Of a stretch of 64,000 nt of DNA, positions 8,409 to 17,689 are shown piece by piece. Made by a program: the position numbers and the translations under genes. The notes under the pieces are model-generated. The model had not been told where the DNA came from and ran no database searches. It worked only from the letters and a program-made list of their open reading frames with translations. Source of the stretch: JAGDMJ01 sp963809695. GTDB taxonomy: Bacteria; Bacteroidota; Ignavibacteria; UBA10030; UBA6906. The stretch is from contig CAWEKI010000010.1 in NCBI GenBank assembly GCA_963809695.1, positions 434,001 through 498,000 on the forward strand, read 5' to 3'. Position 1 is the first letter of the stretch; every line of letters starts with the position of its first letter.

Positions 8409-9266
8409 ATGCATCATACCATAGACTTTATCAAGGCATCAGGGGCGGGAAACGATTTTGTCCTGATCGACAACTGGGACGGATCCCTGAGAGCAAGGCA
8501 GGCTGATCTTGCCATCGCACTCTCTTCCAGGCCCTTCGGCGTTGGCGCTGATGGCCTACTTGTGCTCGAGAAGAGCCCCCGGGCCGACTTCCAGATGCGC
8601 TATTACAATGCGGACGGAAGCTATGGAGGGATGTGCGGCAACGGGGGGAGATGCATTGCGATGTACGCATACAAGAAAGGACGCGTTTCGGAGTCCATGA
8701 CGTTTGAAGCACTTGACCACATTTATTCTGCACGAGTTACGGGGAACAGTGTTCTCTTAAAGATGAAGCCCCCGGTGGATTTCCAACCTGAAGTAAGTTT
8801 GGAGATCAACGGACAGGCGTATTCTGTACAATATGTCAACACAGGATCACCTCATGTAGTACTCATCGTCAAAGACCTCGAATCGATAGACGTAGTCGGA
8901 CTTGGCCGCGCGATCCGCAACCACCCCGAATTCATGCCGGGCGGGACGAACGTTAATTTCCTTCAACTTCTGGACGGGGACGCCATACAAATCCGTACCT
9001 ACGAACGCGGAGTGGAAAACGAAACTCTGGCCTGTGGGACCGGCTCAGTTGCCTGTGCCGTTGTTGCATACCTGGTTGAGGGAAGACGTGAGCCCGTCCA
9101 CGTCCATGTTCGGAGTGGCGAGGAGCTGCTCGTCCATCTGGAATCCACGGAAGGAAAGATTGCGGAGACCTTTCTTCAAGGTAGCGCACATATCTTGTTT
9201 TCTGGTAAAGCAATATATGATGACGTCTCTGATAAAATCTCCATACCTTTCCAGTCACTTCCGTGA
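8409..9266 (+). CDS. dapF: Diaminopimelate epimerase
   Basis: It interconverts LL- and meso-diaminopimelate, supplying lysine and peptidoglycan precursors in the cytoplasm. The 285-residue length is normal. The two catalytic cysteines are visible: Cys76 in MCGNGGRC and Cys209 in ACGTGS. The substrate-binding FIKASGAGNDF block is at the N-terminus. ATG at 8409 aligns with the family start; an in-frame TTG at 8373 would add twelve unrelated residues. The stop overlaps the next gene by 4 bp (GTGA), so the two are translationally coupled. The gene heads a run that continues through the lipid kinase to the Rieske/cytochrome b genes. Confidence 0.95.
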   Translation: MHHTIDFIKASGAGNDFVLIDNWDGSLRARQADLAIALSSRPFGVGADGLLVLEKSPRADFQMRYYNADGSYGGMCGNGGRCIAMYAYKKGRVSESMTFEALDHIYSARVTGNSVLLKMKPPVDFQPEVSLEINGQAYSVQYVNTGSPHVVLIVKDLESIDVVGLGRAIRNHPEFMPGGTNVNFLQLLDGDAIQIRTYERGVENETLACGTGSVACAVVAYLVEGRREPVHVHVRSGEELLVHLESTEGKIAETFLQGSAHILFSGKAIYDDVSDKISIPFQSLP

Positions 9267-10177
9267 AAGAGTATACTTTCATCGTCAATCCGGAGGCGGG
9301 TAAGGGGCATGCTCGAAAACTCCTCGAGCCTCTTAGAAACGAGCTCGAGGCAAGAAAGGTCGACTACGAAATTCTGGTCACAAGGCGGATGGGGGAAGCC
9401 GTTGAGTTCACCAGGAATGAGTCCGGCCCTGTCGTGGTGGCGGTCGGAGGAGATGGGACGCTCAACGAGGTGGTAAACGGAATAACAGGGAAACATAGAG
9501 CGATTGGAATCGTACCGGCCGGGTCAGGAAATGACTTCATCAAAACGCTGGGGCACCCGAGACGTCTTTCGCCAGCGTTGGATCTGATATTTGCTGGAAA
9601 CGTGAGGAAGGTGGATGCGGGGGTCATAACTTGCACCTCGAATGTCCACGACGCCGAAACAGTTGAAACACACGAAAGAGTGTTCATCAATGGGGTCGGT
9701 GTTGGGTTTGACGCGGCGGTAGCAGCAAGGATGCGAACAATCAAATACCTCAGTGGCACGCCGGTCTATGTCCTGGCGGTACTGCAGACGCTCGGCAAAT
9801 TCACGGCTCCTGTTTTTAGAATCATCGCAGATGGAGTTGAGCAAACCTCACGTAACCTCTTGATAGCGATAGGAAATGGTCGATGCGCGGGAGGTGCATT
9901 CTACCTTACTCCCGATGCAATTGTAGACGATGGGTTTCTTGACATTTGCGTGATTCAGGAACTCAGTGTACCCAGGATATTGCGTCTCATGCCCCTGGTG
10001 ATGTTAGGTCGCCATCGGAATGTAAGAGAGGTCTCTTTCCTGCGGGCAAGGGATCAGATACGGATTGATTCGGATCAGAGGTTTTACGTGCATGCTGATG
10101 GTGAAGTGGTTGGGCAGGGGGTAACTCAGGTAGAGATACACATTCGACCGCAACATCTGCCCATCCTCGCGGGTTGA
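9263..10177 (+). CDS. Diacylglycerol/sphingosine kinase-family lipid kinase (YegS/DgkB-like)
   Basis: A 304-residue soluble lipid kinase that probably phosphorylates diacylglycerol or a related lipid at the membrane. The catalytic-domain motifs are clear: an N-terminal VNPEAGKGHA block, the nucleotide-binding GGDGTLNEVVNG (nt about 9450-9485) and GSGNDF (nt about 9522-9540). The C-terminal half has the beta-sandwich lid seen in DgkB and YegS. The start is GTG at 9263, overlapping the dapF stop. The exact lipid cannot be told; in bacteria lacking DgkA such enzymes recycle diacylglycerol. Confidence 0.85.
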   Translation: MKEYTFIVNPEAGKGHARKLLEPLRNELEARKVDYEILVTRRMGEAVEFTRNESGPVVVAVGGDGTLNEVVNGITGKHRAIGIVPAGSGNDFIKTLGHPRRLSPALDLIFAGNVRKVDAGVITCTSNVHDAETVETHERVFINGVGVGFDAAVAARMRTIKYLSGTPVYVLAVLQTLGKFTAPVFRIIADGVEQTSRNLLIAIGNGRCAGGAFYLTPDAIVDDGFLDICVIQELSVPRILRLMPLVMLGRHRNVREVSFLRARDQIRIDSDQRFYVHADGEVVGQGVTQVEIHIRPQHLPILAG

Positions 10178-10212
10178 TATAGTGCAGAGATCAACATTAA
10201 CCGCGTTCGCCG

Positions 10213-10662
10213 ATGAAGCAGTTTGAGAGCCAGAGCCGAAGAAAATTCCTCAGAAGAATTGTTGGGCTGTGGGCAGTTCTTGCAGCTGCCCCCGTTGTAA
10301 AGATCCTCCTGGATTATGTAACCCCGATAGGGGAGAGCAACCAGAATCTCACGGCCGTCAAGACCCGAGCCGTGGGAGTATCCGACCTTCCGCTAGACTC
10401 CGCAAAAATCGTCAAGATCGGAAATAAGCCGGTGATTGTAGTTCACACACAATCGGGGCAATTCAAAGCGTTCTCCGCGCGCTGCACACATCTTGGATGC
10501 ATTGTTCAGTACAACACTGAGGGGTCGCCGCACTTTTCATGCAACTGCCACGGCAGTCAATTCGATATTAACGGCATCAACATTGCAGGACCGGCGCCGA
10601 AACCACTTCCTCCGTATAAAGTTCAACTCGAAGCGTCTTCTGTTTACGTAATAGCGACTTAG
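10213..10662 (+). CDS. petC: Rieske [2Fe-2S] protein of a cytochrome bc-type complex
   Basis: The high-potential iron-sulfur subunit that takes electrons from quinol at the outer face of the inner membrane. It has 149 residues with a Tat-type N-terminus (SRRKFLRR, then one hydrophobic anchor). Box I is C91-T-H93-L-G-C96 and box II is C110-N-C112-H113-G-S. Cluster ligands are therefore C91, H93, C110 and H113, and C96/C112 should form the stabilising disulfide. It lies 13 bp before cytochrome b. Box II reads CNCHG rather than the common CPCHG, a mild variant. Confidence 0.92.
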   Translation: MKQFESQSRRKFLRRIVGLWAVLAAAPVVKILLDYVTPIGESNQNLTAVKTRAVGVSDLPLDSAKIVKIGNKPVIVVHTQSGQFKAFSARCTHLGCIVQYNTEGSPHFSCNCHGSQFDINGINIAGPAPKPLPPYKVQLEASSVYVIAT

Positions 10663-10675
10663 GGGAAAGTCTCTC

Positions 10676-11743
10676 GTGGAATTTGTGGATAGTAAACGGA
10701 TCTCGGCTTGGCTCCGAGATCGCCTGCCAATCGAAGGCATCAATCAGTTCCTTTCGCACAAGAATGTGCCCGGGCACCGGTATACGTTTTGGTATATCTT
10801 CGGCGGTTTGACAGGATTTTTCCTGGTTGTACAGTTTGTGACTGGCATCTTGCTTGCGCTTTATTATCATCCAACCCCGGAAAGCGCATACGAGAGCGTC
10901 AGAACGATACTCAACGACGTGCCCCATGGATGGCTTATTCGGTCAATCCATATCTGGTCCGCGAACCTGATGATTGTGTGCCTCCTGATCCACATGTTCA
11001 GCTCGTTTCTCATGAAGGCATACAGAAGCCCACGGGAGATCATGTGGATCACCGGAGTATTCCTATTACTTGTAGTCCTGGGTTTTGCTTTCACCGGATA
11101 CCTGCTCCCATGGGACACGAGGGCATATTTCGCTACTCTTATCGGAACGGAAGTGCCGAAATCGCTTCCTTTGGTTGGCGAATGGGGAGTGTTACTGTTA
11201 AAGGGAGGCGCGGAAATTGGAGGGGCAACCCTCTCGCGCATGTTCGCAATTCACACGATAGTTCTTCCCATAACTATTATATTTATTGCGGGCTTACATG
11301 TTTTACTTAACCAAATTTACGGGGTCAGCATTCCTCCACGAGCGATCTCCAGGGGAACAATCCCGTTCGCACCCAATTTCCTGTACAGAGATTTGATGGC
11401 ATGGATAATCGGCCTGGCTGCACTCCTGTCACTGTCAATCCTCCAGCCCTGGGGTCTGGGCGAGAAAGCGGATCCGTACGCATCTGCGCCGCCGGGCATT
11501 AAGCCCGAATGGTTCTTTTGGCCCTTGTACCAGACCTTGAGGATGGTTCCGGCGAAGATTTTCACTTTGAGTGGAGAGCTCGTGGTAAATATACTTGTCG
11601 CGCTCGCCATTGGATTCTGGTTGTCAGTGCCATTCATTGACAGGCAGTCTGCCGGGCACCGCGTAGGTGGTTTAGTGACCGGCATGGGGATGCTTGTCAT
11701 TTTGTATTTGGCAGTCACGATCGTCTTGGCCTACAACACATGA
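10676..11743 (+). CDS. petB: Cytochrome b, full-length fused form
   Basis: The membrane core of the quinol-oxidising complex, 355 residues with about eight helices, so the b6-like half and the subunit IV-like half are one chain. Haem ligands are visible as two His pairs: HIWSANLMIVCLLIH (13 residues between) and HTIVLPITIIFIAGLH (14 residues between). The 14-residue spacing in the second helix is the b6-type arrangement. The Qo-site motif is PEWF (KPEWFFWPLYQTLR), a variant of PEWY. The start is GTG at 10676. No cytochrome c1 or f gene follows; instead a small anchored protein overlaps the stop by 4 bp. Confidence 0.92.
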   Translation: MEFVDSKRISAWLRDRLPIEGINQFLSHKNVPGHRYTFWYIFGGLTGFFLVVQFVTGILLALYYHPTPESAYESVRTILNDVPHGWLIRSIHIWSANLMIVCLLIHMFSSFLMKAYRSPREIMWITGVFLLLVVLGFAFTGYLLPWDTRAYFATLIGTEVPKSLPLVGEWGVLLLKGGAEIGGATLSRMFAIHTIVLPITIIFIAGLHVLLNQIYGVSIPPRAISRGTIPFAPNFLYRDLMAWIIGLAALLSLSILQPWGLGEKADPYASAPPGIKPEWFFWPLYQTLRMVPAKIFTLSGELVVNILVALAIGFWLSVPFIDRQSAGHRVGGLVTGMGMLVILYLAVTIVLAYNT

Positions 11744-12024
11744 GGAGCCGATTCTTCATACTGGTTTTCCTGGCGCTCATCGTCTTGGCCGCCGAAACCC
11801 CCGGGCAGCCGGACACAGCGACCACAAACGCGTCTTCTAAGGCGCCAATTGTCCTGCAACAGAAGACATTCGAAAGACCCATCGAGCTGCCAAGTATGAA
11901 GGATCGTCTCTGGATGTGCGGATTGGCTTTAGTGCTGCTGGGAGGTCTGGCCCTGGGGATAAATATGCTCAGGATCGAGGCGGATAGGCAAATGCATCGT
12001 GACCATGTGAGGGACAGGGTGTAA
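11740..12024 (+). CDS. Small signal-peptide/membrane protein coupled to cytochrome b
   Basis: A 94-residue protein of no family I recognise. It has an N-terminal signal or anchor segment (MRSRFFILVFLALIVLA), a short Thr/Ser/Pro-rich periplasmic stretch, and a second hydrophobic helix (LWMCGLALVLLGGLALGI) followed by a charged tail. Its ATG overlaps the cytochrome b stop (ATGA), so translation is probably coupled. It may be an accessory subunit of the Rieske/cytochrome b complex. It has no haem-binding CxxCH, so it is not a replacement cytochrome c. Confidence 0.7.
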   Translation: MRSRFFILVFLALIVLAAETPGQPDTATTNASSKAPIVLQQKTFERPIELPSMKDRLWMCGLALVLLGGLALGINMLRIEADRQMHRDHVRDRV

Positions 12025-12090
12025 AGGCGCCTTCGCTGGTGGCCTTCTTACTGCTCCAGATAAATACCAAATAATGTATATTATGTAAAG

Positions 12091-14355
12091 TTACCTAAAG
12101 ACTTCCCCATCCCCTACAAGTCTCGCAATGGCTCCGTTGTATTCGGATGCAAGCATTTCGACTGATGCATCGATGTAGTCCCTTATCCTGAGCCTTTCGC
12201 CCCCAACCGTGCCGAGTACTGCCGCCTTTACGTTTCTCGCAGCAGCAATGTCCTTGATTCGTTTCACATCCTCCGGATACGCCGAGACGACAATTCGCGA
12301 TTGGTCTTCACCGAAAAGAATACCATCTGGCCTCGATCCGTCCATTTCAATCGCCAGATCCGCACCCAGGAACATGCTTCCCGTCCCGATGCAACATTCG
12401 GCCAGGGCCACGGCAAGGCCTCCTTCAGAGCAGTCGTGGGCCGACCGTATGACCCCGGCTTTGATCGCGTCCAGGACACACGTCTGGACGGCAATCTCGA
12501 ATTGTAGGTCCAACGCCGGGGCATCTCCTGCTAGAATCCCGTGGACTGTGCTGAGGTATTCTGATCCTCCCAAATGTCCGTGGTTGACTCCCAGGAGTAT
12601 CACGACATCACCTGGCCGCTTGAACGGCGAAGTCGTCATCATTCTCAGGTCCTCGACAAGTCCGAGCATCCCAATCACCGGGGTCGGGTACACGGCCGCC
12701 TTGGGGCTCTCATTGTAGAAGCTCACATTCCCGCCGGTGACCGGAGTATTGAAAGCCCGGCATGCATCTCCGATGCCTGCCACGGCTTCCTTGAACTGCC
12801 AGTACACTTCGGGCTTGTAGGGATTGCCAAAGTTCAGGCAGTTTGTGATTGCGAGCGGCGTTGCCCCTGTGCACACGACATTCCTTGCGGACTCTGCAAC
12901 AGCGATCATCGCGCCACGCCGCGGATTCAGGTAGACGTACCTGCCATTGCAGTCCGTCTTGAGCGAAAGCGCCTTCCCAGAGTCCTTCACGAGAACCACG
13001 GCCGCATCGGCTTCCGCTAGAACAAGGTTGTTCGTCCTCACCATGCTGTCATACTGCTCGTAGACCCACCGCTTGCTTGCGATGTTCGGTATCCCCAACA
13101 ACCTGACCAGGACTTCATTCAGATCTGCAGGCACGGGAAGAGAGCGGTCGTGAAATGCGCGCGTCTCCCGGAGATACCCGGGCTCCCGGGATTCGCGGAC
13201 ATAGACCGGCGCACCGCCGCCCAGGACCAGCGACTCTGCCGGTACATCTGCAACCTGCCGGCCGCGATAGGCAATCAGCAGCCGGTCTCCTTCAATCACT
13301 TCACCAATCGTCTCGACGTGCAGATCCCATTTCTTGAAGATCTTCTGGATATCCTCCTCATGCCCTTTCATCACAACGACCAGCATTCTCTCCTGCGATT
13401 CGGAGAGCAAGAGTTCGTATGCAGACATTCCCGTCTCCCGTGCCGGGACGAGATCAAGATTGATCTTCATCCCGCTTTTGCCTCGCGCGCTCATCTCCGA
13501 GGTGGAGCAGGTGATGCCGGCGGCTCCCATGTCCTGGATCCCCACAACGAAGCCGGAGCGGATCGCCTCGAGCGAGGCCTCCAGCAGGAGCTTTTCCGTG
13601 AATGGATCCCCCACCTGCACGGACGGTCGCTTTGCCTCGGACTTCTCAGAAATTTCTTCTGAAGCGAAAGTCGCGCCATGGATCCCATCCCGCCCGGTGG
13701 CCGACCCGACGATCATGACGGGATTGCCCGCTCCGCGCGCCACTGCGCTCGCCCACTGCCCGACCTTCACGACTCCTACGGACATGGCATTCACCAGCGG
13801 GTTGTCTTCATAGCAGGGATCGAAGTACACTTCGCCGGCGACCGTCGGGACGCCGAAACTATTCCCATAATCTCCGATGCCCCGGACGACACCCTTCAGC
13901 AGCCCCCGCGTGCGCATATTGTCCAGACTTCCAAACCGAAGCGAATTCAGCGAAGCGATCGGGCGCGCGCCCATGGTGAAGATATCCCGCTGGATTCCAC
14001 CAACACCGGTGGCGGCGCCCTGGTACGGTTCCACGGCTGATGGATGGTTGTGGCTCTCGATCTTGAATGCGACTGCCAGGCCGTCGCCGATGTCGACAAG
14101 GCCCGCATTCTCCTCTCCGGCACCGACCAGCAGCCGGCCACCCGTCCTGGGCAGTGTCTTCAGCAAGGCAATCGAATTCTTGTAGCTGCAGTGTTCGCTC
14201 CACATGACGCTGTAGATGCCGAGCTCCGTATATGTCGGAACGCGCCCGAGGTACTCCAGCATCTTGTGATATTCCTCTTCCGTGAGTCCATGCTGAAAAG
14301 CCAGATCCAGTGTCACTTCGGGTTCGCGGGAATCGTCGCCATGCGCCATTGTCAT
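12091..14355 (-). CDS. purL: Phosphoribosylformylglycinamidine synthase subunit II
   Basis: Catalyses the ATP-dependent conversion of FGAR to FGAM in de novo purine synthesis. This is the small PurL form (754 residues), which works with PurS and PurQ; neither is in this window. Characteristic blocks include SVMWSEHCSYKNS near the N-terminus, ESHNHPSAVEPYQGAATGVGG, and two repeated AIRS-like halves. I chose ATG at 14355; a further in-frame ATG at 14349 is equally possible, and a TTG at 14409 would add an atypical extension. It is the last gene of the yqeY-mutS2-biotin carboxylase-BCCP-FadL run and follows the porin gene by 60 bp. Confidence 0.95.
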   Translation of the reverse strand: MTMAHGDDSREPEVTLDLAFQHGLTEEEYHKMLEYLGRVPTYTELGIYSVMWSEHCSYKNSIALLKTLPRTGGRLLVGAGEENAGLVDIGDGLAVAFKIESHNHPSAVEPYQGAATGVGGIQRDIFTMGARPIASLNSLRFGSLDNMRTRGLLKGVVRGIGDYGNSFGVPTVAGEVYFDPCYEDNPLVNAMSVGVVKVGQWASAVARGAGNPVMIVGSATGRDGIHGATFASEEISEKSEAKRPSVQVGDPFTEKLLLEASLEAIRSGFVVGIQDMGAAGITCSTSEMSARGKSGMKINLDLVPARETGMSAYELLLSESQERMLVVVMKGHEEDIQKIFKKWDLHVETIGEVIEGDRLLIAYRGRQVADVPAESLVLGGGAPVYVRESREPGYLRETRAFHDRSLPVPADLNEVLVRLLGIPNIASKRWVYEQYDSMVRTNNLVLAEADAAVVLVKDSGKALSLKTDCNGRYVYLNPRRGAMIAVAESARNVVCTGATPLAITNCLNFGNPYKPEVYWQFKEAVAGIGDACRAFNTPVTGGNVSFYNESPKAAVYPTPVIGMLGLVEDLRMMTTSPFKRPGDVVILLGVNHGHLGGSEYLSTVHGILAGDAPALDLQFEIAVQTCVLDAIKAGVIRSAHDCSEGGLAVALAECCIGTGSMFLGADLAIEMDGSRPDGILFGEDQSRIVVSAYPEDVKRIKDIAAARNVKAAVLGTVGGERLRIRDYIDASVEMLASEYNGAIARLVGDGEVFR

Positions 14356-14415
14356 GCCGCTTACATTGAGAGTATGTGACTGTTTTAGACAAATGCCGAA
14401 CAGACTCAAGCGGCA

Positions 14416-15672
14416 CTAGTCCCAGGAATAACTCATGTTGATGCCGATCATCGTCAGGGATAATCCGTACGTGCCGTTGAGGTATGCGCCGGGGAGATAT
14501 TCCACCAGCGAGTTGCTGATTACGCGCTCTTCAAATCGGGCGAGGGAACAGGCGAAATCAATATGCAGGTCTTGACTTACCGCATATCCGATGCCGCCGG
14601 AATAGATATTGCGGTTTGCGTCCGGCACCGACGGCCGCATATACTGGTCCGGCACGGGTGTCTGCTCATACGCATATCCGGCCCGGAGATTGACATCGCC
14701 AAGCGTGACCTCGATCCCGCCCCTGGCGCTGAAGGAGTTTTTCCAGTGCAAGGGAATATACTTCTCAATGGCCGGATTTGCCTGAAGCGACGCATCCGCA
14801 AATGTAAACGTCATCGATGAGAGTGTGCTCCAGAACATATATTGCGCCTCTCCCCCGAGATATAGCCCTTTGAACGGCCGGCAGGAGATCCCCGCGGAAA
14901 TGTGATCCGGAATTGTCAAGGTCGTCGAGAAGTCGCCGTCCGGAAAATTGGGCGACCGACTGTCGGGGATTCCCGTGAATGTCACACTCCCATGCGGCAC
15001 CGGAATCGCAATCCTGCTCCGGTACGCCGCTCCAAGAGACCAGACGTCGTCAGGGTGGAAAAGAAGCCCCGCTGCGACGCCGAACGATGTCTTGCCAGTC
15101 CCCTCCAGCGATTGGTCACCATCAGGCTGGCCAAGATCCTCAAACCCAATTCTGCTGCTGCTCTGTAGCCGGCTAAATGCCATATTCAGCGACAGGCCAA
15201 GAGAAAGCGACCGCAGGAGCTTTGCGGAGACCGTCGGGGAGAGGAAGAGGACGCGAATCTCAGAGCGCGTCGTAACTCTTCCGGCCGGCCAGTCAGGGCT
15301 CCATTCGTTTTTCACGTAAAACGGCACCGATGCGCTCACGCCGACACCGAACCCCCCTTCGAATGTGTGCGTGAGGGTCACATTCGGAGGAAAAAGGACC
15401 TGGGACTGCGTCTTCGACGTGTTGCCTGGCGAGACCGCAAGCGTGAACTTGCTCTCCGGCATGATGATGGTCGTGCCGATCGAAAGATGCGTTCCACGCA
15501 GAAAGGAAATCGCCGAGGGATTTGCATAGAGAGACGATGCATCATTCATCGCCGCGACGAATGCGCCGCCGAGGCCCATGGCGTGTGCGGAGTGATCGCT
15601 GACCTGGAAGCCGCCCGCCCGCGTGGTCGCAGCGCACAGACACAGCAGAATGGATAAGAGAAGAATACGCAT
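14416..15672 (-). CDS. FadL/OmpP1-family outer-membrane transporter
   Basis: A 418-residue outer-membrane beta-barrel for hydrophobic compounds such as long-chain fatty acids or aromatics. The signal peptide ends near TTRA. The mature N-terminus GGFQVSDHSAHAMGLGGAFVA is the FadL hatch signature, followed by the ANPSAISFL block. ATG at 15672 is chosen over an in-frame GTG three codons upstream. The gene begins 8 bp after the BCCP stop, so it belongs to the same operon. Its place with a biotin carboxylase suggests a link to fatty-acid or branched-chain acyl uptake, which is inference. Confidence 0.88.
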   Translation of the reverse strand: MRILLLSILLCLCAATTRAGGFQVSDHSAHAMGLGGAFVAAMNDASSLYANPSAISFLRGTHLSIGTTIIMPESKFTLAVSPGNTSKTQSQVLFPPNVTLTHTFEGGFGVGVSASVPFYVKNEWSPDWPAGRVTTRSEIRVLFLSPTVSAKLLRSLSLGLSLNMAFSRLQSSSRIGFEDLGQPDGDQSLEGTGKTSFGVAAGLLFHPDDVWSLGAAYRSRIAIPVPHGSVTFTGIPDSRSPNFPDGDFSTTLTIPDHISAGISCRPFKGLYLGGEAQYMFWSTLSSMTFTFADASLQANPAIEKYIPLHWKNSFSARGGIEVTLGDVNLRAGYAYEQTPVPDQYMRPSVPDANRNIYSGGIGYAVSQDLHIDFACSLARFEERVISNSLVEYLPGAYLNGTYGLSLTMIGINMSYSWD

Positions 15673-15680
15673 GTGAAGCA

Positions 15681-16178
15681 CTATTCCAAGAGAATTAGTA
15701 TTTCGTCCTTCTCCACCGCCTTGCCCCTGGCAACACGAACCTCTTTCACCTTTCCCGCGGCATGTGCTTTAATGTCGTTCTCCATTTTCATCGCTTCAAG
15801 GATCACGAGACCTTGCCCCTCATGGACGAAATCGCCTTCGCTCACCTCCACTTTCACGACGAGCGCCGGCATCGGCGCCCGGATCTCCGTCCTCACCGGC
15901 CCCAGCGACGTTGCGCGCAACTGCGTGCGGAATCGTTCCCGCTCGGAGGCAACCTGGATTTGATGAAGGCAGGCCTCCGAGAACGCCTCGAACCTGCCGG
16001 AGGAGCCGGACGCCGCAATCGTCATTGTCTCGTCATCGAGGAGGACGGAATACTGGTGGCGTGACGTTTGTTCCATGCTCACCGGACCGCATCGTTCTCC
16101 ATTGATCGCAACAACCCCGCCGTTTACGATACCAACAAGAAATTCTTCGCCGTCGACGATCACCGTGTAGGTTTTCAT
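15681..16178 (-). CDS. Biotin carboxyl carrier protein of an acyl-CoA carboxylase
   Basis: A 165-residue protein whose C-terminal about 70 residues form a biotinyl domain with the EAMKMEN motif; Lys131 is the predicted biotinylation site. The N-terminal about 90 residues are a beta-rich region like that in the alpha chains of propionyl-/methylcrotonyl-type carboxylases, here on a separate polypeptide. ATG at 16176-16178 overlaps the stop of biotin carboxylase (ATGA), so the pair should be made in equal amounts. No carboxyltransferase gene is in the window, so the acyl-CoA substrate is undetermined. Confidence 0.9.
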   Translation of the reverse strand: MKTYTVIVDGEEFLVGIVNGGVVAINGERCGPVSMEQTSRHQYSVLLDDETMTIAASGSSGRFEAFSEACLHQIQVASERERFRTQLRATSLGPVRTEIRAPMPALVVKVEVSEGDFVHEGQGLVILEAMKMENDIKAHAAGKVKEVRVARGKAVEKDEILILLE

Positions 16179-17689
16179 GATCCCCTCATCAGATCCGCCC
16201 GCTGCAGCCGCCACAGGCGTTTCTCGCGGTGCTTGGTCCCTTTGCCGTTCAAGCGCGAGGACTCGGCATCCTGCAGGAGCGCAGCGAGAATGGCGACTGC
16301 CTTTCGGGCCGGACCGGAGCCTTTGGAGAGTAGCTCCGGCCGGAAGTGTTCTTCCAGGAAGTGGGTCGTGTAGTCCCCCTGCCGAAACACTTCGTGCTGC
16401 ATGATGAACAGGAGCAACGGGATATTGGTCGTGACACCAAGGATCTGATACTCCAGCAGTGCGCGCCTCATCCGCTCGATGGCCTCGAGCCGGGAGGGCG
16501 CCCATGCAACCAGCTTCGAGATCATCGAATCATAATGAACTGGAATGTCGCCACCTTCGTTCACCCCCCGGTCTTCCCTGATCCCAATACCTTCCGACGG
16601 CCGCAAATGGGTGACCGTTCCCGTGGATGGCATATAGTTGTTCTGCACGTCCTCCGCACAGATGCGGCATTCGATCGCGTGACCGTTCCAGCGGACCTCT
16701 TCCTGGCTGAACGGCAAGGCCTCGCCCGCCGCCACACGAAGTTGAAGGGCCACCAGGTCAAGGCCCGTTCGCATCTCCGTGATTGGATGCTCCACTTGAA
16801 GCCTGGTGTTCATTTCCAGAAAATAGAACTTCCCTGCATCATCCACCAGGAATTCCACGGTGCCGGCATTCGAATAGCCACAGGAGCGGGCGGCTCGCAC
16901 CGCGGTCTCCCCCATGCGTGCCCGCAGGTCCGCGGTCACGATGGGTGACGGGCTTTCCTCCACCACTTTTTGATGCCTTCGCTGAACGGAGCACTCGCGT
17001 TCTCCCAAGTGGAGAACCCGGCCGCCGTTGTCCCCCAGCACCTGGAACTCGACATGATGAGGCTTCTCAAGATATTTCTCGATGAAGATCCTGGCATCCG
17101 CAAACGCGCTTCCTGCCTCAGATGCCGCAGCCTTCATGGCTGATTCAAGCTCGTCAGCGCGGTGGACGAGCCTCATCCCTTTCCCACCCCCCCCTGCTGC
17201 CGCCTTGAGCAGCACGGGGTAACCCTGCTTCTCACAGAACAGTCGCGCTTCCGCGAGGGAACTCACCGGTCCATCCGTTCCCGGCACAGTCGGGACCCCC
17301 GCATCCCTGACGAGTGTCCTGGCCCTGGTCTTGTCTCCCATGGACCGGATCGCTTCCGGGGAAGGTCCCACGAAGATCAGTCCCGCATCAGCAACCGCCT
17401 GAGCGAAAGCCGCGTTCTCGGATAGAAATCCATACCCTGGATGGATGGCGTCCGCGCCCGCCTTTTTTGCCGCATCAAGAAGCCGATCCACATTCAAATA
17501 ACTCTGTGCTGACGGTGCAGCGCCGACCGGGAAAGCCGTGTCTGCATAGAGCACATGCGGCGCCCTCCGATCGACCTCCGAATAGACGGCAACCGGGCGG
17601 ATCCCACGTTCGCGGCAGGTTCGGATGACCCGGAGCGCGATCTCTCCGCGATTCGCGATGAGCAGAGTCTTTATCGGTCGGGCCATCAT
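16175..17689 (-). CDS. Biotin carboxylase subunit of an acyl-CoA carboxylase
   Basis: A 504-residue ATP-grasp enzyme that carboxylates the biotin on BCCP with ATP and bicarbonate. Motifs: N-terminal IANRGEIALRVIRTCRE, HPGYGFLSEN, the glycine-rich KAAAGGGGKGMR nucleotide loop, and EMNTRLQVEHPITEM with the catalytic Arg/Glu. It is about 50 residues longer than AccC of the acetyl-CoA type; the extra C-terminal helical tail fits propionyl-/methylcrotonyl-type enzymes. ATG at 17689 overlaps the mutS2 stop by 4 bp; ATG at 17686 is the alternative. Confidence 0.92.
   Translation of the reverse strand: MMARPIKTLLIANRGEIALRVIRTCRERGIRPVAVYSEVDRRAPHVLYADTAFPVGAAPSAQSYLNVDRLLDAAKKAGADAIHPGYGFLSENAAFAQAVADAGLIFVGPSPEAIRSMGDKTRARTLVRDAGVPTVPGTDGPVSSLAEARLFCEKQGYPVLLKAAAGGGGKGMRLVHRADELESAMKAAASEAGSAFADARIFIEKYLEKPHHVEFQVLGDNGGRVLHLGERECSVQRRHQKVVEESPSPIVTADLRARMGETAVRAARSCGYSNAGTVEFLVDDAGKFYFLEMNTRLQVEHPITEMRTGLDLVALQLRVAAGEALPFSQEEVRWNGHAIECRICAEDVQNNYMPSTGTVTHLRPSEGIGIREDRGVNEGGDIPVHYDSMISKLVAWAPSRLEAIERMRRALLEYQILGVTTNIPLLLFIMQHEVFRQGDYTTHFLEEHFRPELLSKGSGPARKAVAILAALLQDAESSRLNGKGTKHREKRLWRLQRADLMRGS

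Noticed and set aside
12072..12085. AT-rich dyad ATAAT-GTAT-ATTAT between the convergent cytochrome operon and purL
   Set aside because: The stem is short and AT-only, with no T-run, so neither terminator nor operator is supported.
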